From: Nitrospira defluvii
GTDB lineage: Bacteria > Nitrospirota > Nitrospiria > Nitrospirales > Nitrospiraceae
Reading direction: 5' to 3'
Assembly: GCA_016199015.1 (NCBI GenBank)
Contig: JACQHN010000005.1
Span: 1 to 8,639, forward strand
DNA length: 8,639 nucleotides
The position numbers were made by a program, and so were the translations under genes. The first letter of the stretch is position 1. Each line of letters begins with the position of its first letter. This document shows positions 4,451 to 8,639 of this stretch, one piece after another. Below the pieces are notes generated by a model. The model made no database searches and was not told where the DNA came from. It saw nothing but the letters and a program-made list of their open reading frames with translations.

Positions 4451-5308
4451 ATGGGTGCAGGTTCATCCGACGATTCCTTGGTCCGTCAGAACGCCGTCAC
4501 GTCCGCCTCCTATATCCCGGCCGATCGAGACATCGACTTTCTCCAACGCGATGAGCTCCGCCCCATGCGCTTGGGGCTGGAGCTGCTCAAGCCGGAACTG
4601 ATTCAGGCAGAGCAGGGCATCCGTTCGACCATTGTCGTCTTCGGCAGCGCAAGACTCCTCGAACCCTCGCTCGCCCGCCAGGCCCTGGCGCAGGCCACGG
4701 CGGAGTGGCAAGCCTGCCCACAGGATCGAACGCTGCAACAGCGCATCGCCGTGGCAGAACGTCGGCTAGCCCTAGCGCACTACTATGACATCGCCCGGGA
4801 GTTCGGCCATCTCGTCTCCGCCACCTGTCAACTCGACGGACAGTGCGACTACGTCATCGTCACCGGCGGGGGACCCGGCATCATGGAGGCAGCCAACCGT
4901 GGAGCGGCGGACGCGAGCGCGAAATCCATGGGGCTCAACATCACACTGCCCCACGAACAACATCCCAATCCCTACATCACCCCGGATCTCTGTTTCCAAT
5001 TTCGTTATTTCGCGCTGCGCAAGATGCATTTCCTCCTCCGCGCGAGGGCGTTGGTCGTGTTCCCCGGAGGGTTCGGCACGCTTGACGAACTGTTCGAGAC
5101 GCTGACCCTTCTCCAGACAGGCAAAACCCGCAACATCACGATCGTCCTCGTCGGTCAAGCCTTTTGGGAACGTCTCATTAACTGGCCGTTGTTGGTCGAA
5201 GAAGGCCTGATCGCTGCCGATGACCTCGCGCTGTTTCACTTTGCCGAAACAGCGCAGCAGGCGTGGGACCTCATCATCCGGAACCATGGAGCACCCTCCA
5301 CCCAGTGA
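4451..5308 (+). CDS. LOG family (lysine-decarboxylase-like) protein
   Basis: The 285-residue protein has both LOG hallmarks: GGGPGIMEAANRGA (139-152) and PGGFGTLDELFE (205-216), plus a Rossmann entry strand IVVFGSARLL (61-70) and the Arg-Lys pair R190-K191 (ALRKMHFLLRARA). In plants and some actinobacteria LOG enzymes are phosphoribohydrolases acting on nucleoside 5'-monophosphates (cytokinin ribotides). This longer type has an N-terminal extension of about 55 residues and a charged helical insert (about 73-115), seen in bacterial LOG-like proteins whose substrate is less certain. Start ATG 4451 is preferred over upstream TTG 4415 and ATG 4442 because those lie inside the promoter. The stop overlaps the nuclease start as GTGA (5305-5308). 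Confidence 0.92.
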   Translation: MGAGSSDDSLVRQNAVTSASYIPADRDIDFLQRDELRPMRLGLELLKPELIQAEQGIRSTIVVFGSARLLEPSLARQALAQATAEWQACPQDRTLQQRIAVAERRLALAHYYDIAREFGHLVSATCQLDGQCDYVIVTGGGPGIMEAANRGAADASAKSMGLNITLPHEQHPNPYITPDLCFQFRYFALRKMHFLLRARALVVFPGGFGTLDELFETLTLLQTGKTRNITIVLVGQAFWERLINWPLLVEEGLIAADDLALFHFAETAQQAWDLIIRNHGAPSTQ

Positions 5309-6702
5309 ACCTTTCATTTCACGGAGCAGCACGATCCGTTACAGGGAGTCGCCACCTGCTGGAAATGCCCGGCCACCGAATTCTGCTGGACTGCGGACTC
5401 TTTCAAGGACAGCGGCAAGAAGCAGATCGGCAGAACCGATTTTTAGGATTCGATCCGCGCTCCATCGAGGCCGTGCTGCTCTCACATGCCCATATCGATC
5501 ACTCGGGTGCCCTTCCCGTTCTGGCCAAACATCAGTTTCGAGGAAACGTCCACATGACGCGTGCGACCGTCGATCTCGCCGCTGTGATGTTGGAAGATTC
5601 GGCCCGGCTTCAGGAGAACGATTGCGTCTATCTGAACCGAAAAGAGAACCGTCGCGGCACCGGTTGCCTCCAGCCATTCTATGATACCCGTGACGCCCGC
5701 GCTATCCGCCGCCGGTTCGTTGGCGAACGCTACGGCGATACCATCAAAGTCGCCCCGCGCGTGACGGCCTCCTTCCACGACGTCGGCCACATTTTGGGGT
5801 CCGCCGCAATTCGGCTCAAATATTCCGCGCGCGGCAACAGTACGACCATCCTCTTTTCAGGCGACCTCGGACGTTCCCAGATGCCGATCCTCCGCGATCC
5901 CACCCCGCCGCCGAGTTGCGATGTCCTGATCATCGAATCGACCTACGGCGATCGCCTCCACGAAGAAACCGGCGAGGCACTCACACAGAAAGCCCAACAA
6001 CTGGTCGCGCACGCCAAAGCTCACCACAGCAAGATCATCGTGCCCGCCTTTGCGCTCGGACGGACCCAAGACCTGGTCATGCGAATCAAGCGATTGGTGG
6101 CCGCGGGACGGATCGATCCACTTCCGATTTATATCGACTCGCCTCTCGCCTCGAAGGTCACGGACGTGTTCCGGAAGCACCCTGAGTGTTACGATGAAGA
6201 AACCTTCCGCACCTTCACCTCGGAAGGAGATCCGTTTGCCGCCCGCTATATTCGTTATGTCTCGTCGGTGGAGGAAAGCAAACGACTGAACAGCCTGAAC
6301 GGCCCCTGCGTGATTATCGCCTCCTCCGGCATGTGCGAGGGAGGCCGCGTCGTGCACCATCTCAAACATGCCATCCAGGACGAAGCCAACATCATCGCGA
6401 TCGTGGGGTTTCAAGCCGAACATACTCTGGGCCGTCGACTGGTCGAAGGATGGGATGTCGTCCCGATTTTTGGGGTTCCGACTCCGCGCCGCGCCCAGGT
6501 GGTCGTTTTTAACGGGCTGTCGGCCCATGCCGACCGGAACGATCTGCTCGCCTACATAAGAGCGCTTACACCGGCGCCCCACAAAGTGTTCGTGGTCCAT
6601 GGAGAGGAAAAACAAGCGCTGTCGCTGGGCGCGGCCATTCAGGTTGAGCACCCCCAAATGGCTGTGGTGGTCCCAACCAAAGACACCACGTACGAGATCT
6701 AA
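5305..6702 (+). CDS. Metallo-beta-lactamase/beta-CASP family ribonuclease
   Basis: A 465-residue single-chain enzyme of the RNA-processing beta-CASP group. Metal ligands are visible: HAHIDH (61-66), His162 in DVGHILGS, Asp187 in FSGDLGR and His432 in VVHGE. The beta-CASP part carries ESTYG (211-215), PAFALGRTQDL (247-257), SGMCEGGRVVHHLKH (341-355), GFQAEHTLGRRL (368-379) and NGLSAHADRNDL (403-414). Relatives act as zinc-dependent exo- or endonucleases on RNA (CPSF73-like); length and motif order are normal. No signal peptide, so it is cytoplasmic. Start GTG 5305 overlaps the LOG stop (GTGA); GTG 5263 would add 14 residues overlapping LOG. Translation is probably coupled. All catalytic motifs look intact. 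The exact RNA substrate is unknown. Confidence 0.93.
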   Translation: MNLSFHGAARSVTGSRHLLEMPGHRILLDCGLFQGQRQEADRQNRFLGFDPRSIEAVLLSHAHIDHSGALPVLAKHQFRGNVHMTRATVDLAAVMLEDSARLQENDCVYLNRKENRRGTGCLQPFYDTRDARAIRRRFVGERYGDTIKVAPRVTASFHDVGHILGSAAIRLKYSARGNSTTILFSGDLGRSQMPILRDPTPPPSCDVLIIESTYGDRLHEETGEALTQKAQQLVAHAKAHHSKIIVPAFALGRTQDLVMRIKRLVAAGRIDPLPIYIDSPLASKVTDVFRKHPECYDEETFRTFTSEGDPFAARYIRYVSSVEESKRLNSLNGPCVIIASSGMCEGGRVVHHLKHAIQDEANIIAIVGFQAEHTLGRRLVEGWDVVPIFGVPTPRRAQVVVFNGLSAHADRNDLLAYIRALTPAPHKVFVVHGEEKQALSLGAAIQVEHPQMAVVVPTKDTTYEI

Positions 6703-6705
6703 GCC

Positions 6706-6722
6706 GGCCCATCGGCTGGGCC
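6706..6722 (+). terminator. GC-rich hairpin after the beta-CASP gene
   Basis: GGCCCA-TCGGC-TGGGCC (6-bp stem, 5-nt loop) begins 4 nt after the TAA at 6700-6702. No T-tract follows and the next gene starts 23 nt later, so it may attenuate or stabilise rather than terminate. Confidence 0.4.
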
Positions 6723-6744
6723 CACTCACGAGCGGAGAAATGTT

Positions 6745-8016
6745 GTGGCAGACATGACACAATCGCGAACAGGTTTCTGCGCGGTCACGGCCTGCGCCGT
6801 CACCCTTCTGACTGCCCTCGCTTCCCCTGTCTGGAGCCTGGATGCTTCGACCGACTCAGACCAAAGCCGAGTTCGTGCGCGTGACTTGGGAATGAAGCTC
6901 GGACAGTTGCAGCCGGGGCCTTTGAATGCCATCACCGACGTGCCAGGCGTGAAGGTCGGGCAGGTGACGTTGTCGCGAGGAAACGGCCCTCTGCACCCGG
7001 GAGAGGGACCGGTTAGAACCGGCGTGACGGTCATCGTGCCTCGAGACGATGTCTGGCACAAGAAGGTCCCGGCGGGAGCGTTCGTCTTGAACGGCACCGG
7101 TGAGATGACCGGCCTGGCCTGGGTGGCGGAATCAGGCTTTCTCGAATATCCCATCGCCTTGACGAACACCCTGAATGTGCCTCGTGTGGCCAACGGGGTC
7201 ATCAGCTGGATGCTCCGGCAATATCCCGGCATCGGCATCACCGATGACACCCTGACCCCCGTCGTGGCGGAATGCGATGACGGCCGTCTGAACGATATCC
7301 AGGGGCGCCATGTTTCAGAAACCGATGTCATGCAGGCCTTGGACGAAGCGTCGTCAGGCCCCGTCACCGAAGGGAGCGTCGGAGCCGGTACCGGCATGAT
7401 TTCCTATGGATTTAAGGGAGGCATCGGCACGGCCTCGCGACGGCTCCCTGACGCCAACGGAGGATTTACGGTCGGGGTGCTGGTCAACGCCAACCACGGC
7501 CGTCGCGCCGAACTCACGATGGGGGGGGTGCCGGTCGGTCAACGCTATGAGGCGGAGCAGGCTCAGTCGAGTCTGTTGACGGAACAAAGGCCCGAAAGTC
7601 TTCTCACGTTGCGCGAAGGAACCGCCGGCAATGCCGAAGGGTCGATCATCGTCATCATTGCCACTGATGCCCCGCTGGATAGTCGGCAACTGACCCGTCT
7701 CGGAAAGCGAGCCGCATTAGGGCTTGCCCGAACAGGCTCGACCGCTCGTCACGGGAGCGGGGACTTTATGCTGGCGTTCTCCACCGGCAACGTCATTCCC
7801 CATTACCCCGCCGAGCCGACCTTTTCACTCGCCCAGCTGGCCGACACCCATCTCAATCCAGTGATCACCGCCACCGTGGAGGCCACGGAAGAAGCGATCC
7901 TCAATGCGCTCACGGGAGCCAGCACGGTCGTCGGACGGGACGGGCATCGGGCCGACGCCATCTCGATCCCGCGTCTGCGAGCGCTCCTGTCCCCCGCCAC
8001 GACGGCGCACCCCTAA
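6745..8016 (+). CDS. Exported S58/DmpA-family self-processing aminopeptidase
   Basis: The 423-residue protein has an N-terminal signal peptide (hydrophobic AVTACAVTLLTALASPVW, cleavage probably near residues 27-35). The DmpA/P1-type peptidase domain follows: ARDLGMKLGQLQPGPLNAITDVPGVKVG (45-72), TGVTVIVPR, NGTGEMTGLAWVAESGFL (116-133), NTLNVPRVANGV, and the processing site EGSVGAGTGM (209-218). In this family the precursor cuts itself between Gly and Ser, here Gly210-Ser211, and the new N-terminal Ser is the nucleophile. The oxyanion-type region GFKGGIGTASR and the strand GVLVNANHGRR follow. Family members remove D- or L-amino acids or beta-amino acids from short peptides. Start GTG 6745 lies 6 nt after GGAGA (6734-6738); ATG 6754 is a possible alternative. 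A run of eight G (7521-7528) crosses codons for MGGV. Confidence 0.93.
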   Translation: MADMTQSRTGFCAVTACAVTLLTALASPVWSLDASTDSDQSRVRARDLGMKLGQLQPGPLNAITDVPGVKVGQVTLSRGNGPLHPGEGPVRTGVTVIVPRDDVWHKKVPAGAFVLNGTGEMTGLAWVAESGFLEYPIALTNTLNVPRVANGVISWMLRQYPGIGITDDTLTPVVAECDDGRLNDIQGRHVSETDVMQALDEASSGPVTEGSVGAGTGMISYGFKGGIGTASRRLPDANGGFTVGVLVNANHGRRAELTMGGVPVGQRYEAEQAQSSLLTEQRPESLLTLREGTAGNAEGSIIVIIATDAPLDSRQLTRLGKRAALGLARTGSTARHGSGDFMLAFSTGNVIPHYPAEPTFSLAQLADTHLNPVITATVEATEEAILNALTGASTVVGRDGHRADAISIPRLRALLSPATTAHP

Positions 8017-8051
8017 CACCACTCAGCATCACCGGCGAGGCCGTCGGCACC

Positions 8052-8080
8052 TTGCTTTTAGAGCACTCCACGGCTATTCT
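8052..8080 (+). promoter_or_regulatory. Promoter upstream of mini-ORF 8088 and the 8110-8337 gene
   Basis: -35 TTGCTT (8052-8057), 17-bp spacer, -10 TATTCT (8075-8080), then 7 nt (CCTGCTC) to ATG 8088. The predicted start is at or next to that ATG. Confidence 0.55.
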
Positions 8081-8087
8081 CCTGCTC

Positions 8088-8117
8088 ATGAGTTTGGCAT
8101 GGGAGGTCTATGTCTGA
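8088..8117 (+). CDS. Putative leaderless 9-aa leader peptide
   Basis: ATG 8088 opens MSLAWEVYV and stops at TGA 8115-8117, only 3 nt past the ATG (8110-8112) of the next gene. The Shine-Dalgarno sequence of that gene (GGGAGG, 8101-8106) lies inside the mini-ORF. The ATG is exactly 7 nt after the -10, as at 331, 1506 and 4451. A ribosome starting here would clear or load the downstream start. The support is position and geometry only. Confidence 0.4.
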   Translation: MSLAWEVYV

Positions 8118-8337
8118 TTATCATATCGGGGGTGGCCTCGCGCTTCTGACAGCGCTCGACAAGACCGATAAGTTTGCAGAATTCTTGAAGGCTCGAATGA
8201 CGCGGGCACTGGAAACGCAAGACCCGGCTGAACTGCATTATTTGCTCGCCCAACTGGACGATTATCACTCATATATGTGGCGCTATTATAAGAAACTATC
8301 CTTGGATCGACCTGAACGCATGAATCCGGGGGTCTAG
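8110..8337 (+). CDS. 75-aa small helical protein of unknown function
   Basis: ATG 8110 stands 3 nt after GGGAGG (8101-8106). The product is small and soluble. Helices are likely at about residues 8-35 (GGLALLTALDKTDKFAEFLKARMTRALE) and 39-62 (AELHYLLAQLDDYHSYMWRYYKKL), so it could be a helical hairpin. The second helix is rich in Tyr, His and Trp. No cysteines, no signal peptide, no recognised family. It has its own promoter (8052-8080) and is separated by 44 nt from the following FIST gene, so the two may share a transcript. Its start is overlapped by the 9-codon mini-ORF at 8088. Confidence 0.75.
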   Translation: MSDYHIGGGLALLTALDKTDKFAEFLKARMTRALETQDPAELHYLLAQLDDYHSYMWRYYKKLSLDRPERMNPGV

Positions 8338-8381
8338 CCGACCCGGCAGATCCGCTCTGATTCTATTCGAAGATACAACCC

Positions 8382-8639
8382 GTGATTGTGACTCCTCCAT
8401 CGACACTCCGCTTTGCCTCGGCCCTGACCAGACAGGGCGAAGCCCAGACCGCCGCCGATGAATTGGTGCGGGCCATCCGTGACCAATTGGGCTCCTCTCG
8501 GATCGACGTGGCATTTCTGTTTATCTCGGCCCAACATGCAGACCAGGCCGATGCCCTCTCGCATGCGCTTCGCACCGCGCTCGACCCGGAAACATTCGTC
8601 GGCTGCACCGGTGAAGGCATCATCGCCACGGGGCGCGAA
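8382..8639 (+). CDS. FIST-domain protein, N-terminal part (runs off the window)
   Basis: An open frame of 86 codons reaches the window end with no stop. The sequence (STLRFASALTRQGEAQTAADEL, IDVAFLFISAQHADQADALSHAL, then ETFVGCTGEGIIATGRE) matches the start of a FIST_N domain, which is normally followed by FIST_C; full proteins are about 380-400 residues. FIST domains are proposed small-ligand sensor modules, often near signalling genes. An in-frame TGA at 8358-8360 limits the start to GTG 8382 or GTG 8388. Neither has a Shine-Dalgarno sequence. A weak -10-like TACAAC at 8374-8379 lies 8 nt before GTG 8388, so a leaderless start is possible but not well supported. Confidence 0.82.
   Translation, partial: MIVTPPSTLRFASALTRQGEAQTAADELVRAIRDQLGSSRIDVAFLFISAQHADQADALSHALRTALDPETFVGCTGEGIIATGRE

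Noticed and set aside
6740..6757. A 5-codon frame (MLWQT) overlapping ATG 6754 of the peptidase as ATGA, similar to the other mini-ORFs.
   Set aside because: No promoter at the right distance, GGAGA only 1 nt before its ATG, and the peptidase has a better start at GTG 6745. Probably coincidence.
5857..6762. A 301-codon minus-strand open frame opposite the beta-CASP gene.
   Set aside because: The sense strand carries an intact multi-motif enzyme; the antisense product has no recognisable domain.
1..8639. Searched by eye for CRISPR arrays, insertion sequence ends, att-site duplications beside the tRNA, riboswitches and phage genes.
   Set aside because: No regularly spaced repeats, no transposase or integrase, and no tRNA 3' end duplication visible; the tRNA 3' end lies outside the window, so attachment sites cannot be excluded on that side.

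Overview
This is a GC-rich, gene-dense bacterial chromosomal window carrying ordinary housekeeping and conserved hypothetical genes. There is no transposase, integrase, phage gene or CRISPR array. The gene mix (a DUF502 membrane protein, a Trm112-like protein, a LOG-family protein overlapping a beta-CASP nuclease, a DmpA-type peptidase, a FIST protein and several tiny orphan proteins) and the codon style fit a Nitrospira-like member of the Nitrospirota. That assignment is an impression from protein content and is not proven here.

Layout. A tRNA-Gly(GCC) on the minus strand is cut by the left edge; it has a strong promoter at 77-106. About 320 bp of non-coding DNA follows. Then come four small plus-strand genes: a 109-aa orphan (372-701), a 122-aa orphan (786-1154), a 79-aa two-helix membrane protein (1212-1451) and a 95-aa proline-rich zinc-ribbon-like protein (1506-1793). 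A minus-strand Trm112/UPF0434-type gene (1957-2265) converges on that block. Divergent from it is a probable operon: DUF502 membrane protein, GNAT acetyltransferase (ATGA overlap), and two tandem BamE/SmpA-like lipoproteins (3577-4384). A new promoter then drives a LOG-family protein (4451-5308), coupled by a GTGA overlap to a beta-CASP metallo-beta-lactamase-fold ribonuclease (5305-6702). An exported S58/DmpA-family self-processing aminopeptidase follows (6745-8016), then a 75-aa orphan (8110-8337), and the start of a FIST-domain sensor gene that runs off the right edge.

The most interesting signal lies in the gene starts, not the proteins. At four places a good sigma70-type promoter (TTG-type -35, 17-18 bp spacer, TAnnnT -10) sits exactly 7 nt before an ATG, which is the geometry of leaderless mRNA. 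Two of these ATGs open real genes (zinc-ribbon protein and LOG protein). The other two (331 and 8088) open mini-ORFs of 14 and 9 codons that contain the Shine-Dalgarno sequence of the next gene and stop on or within a few bases of its start codon. A third mini-ORF (769, 6 codons) with a very short predicted leader stops in an ATGA overlap with the 786 gene. The small orphan genes may therefore be controlled by termination-reinitiation from leaderless, or nearly leaderless, leader peptides. This is inferred from sequence only; transcription start sites and ribosome profiling would decide it.
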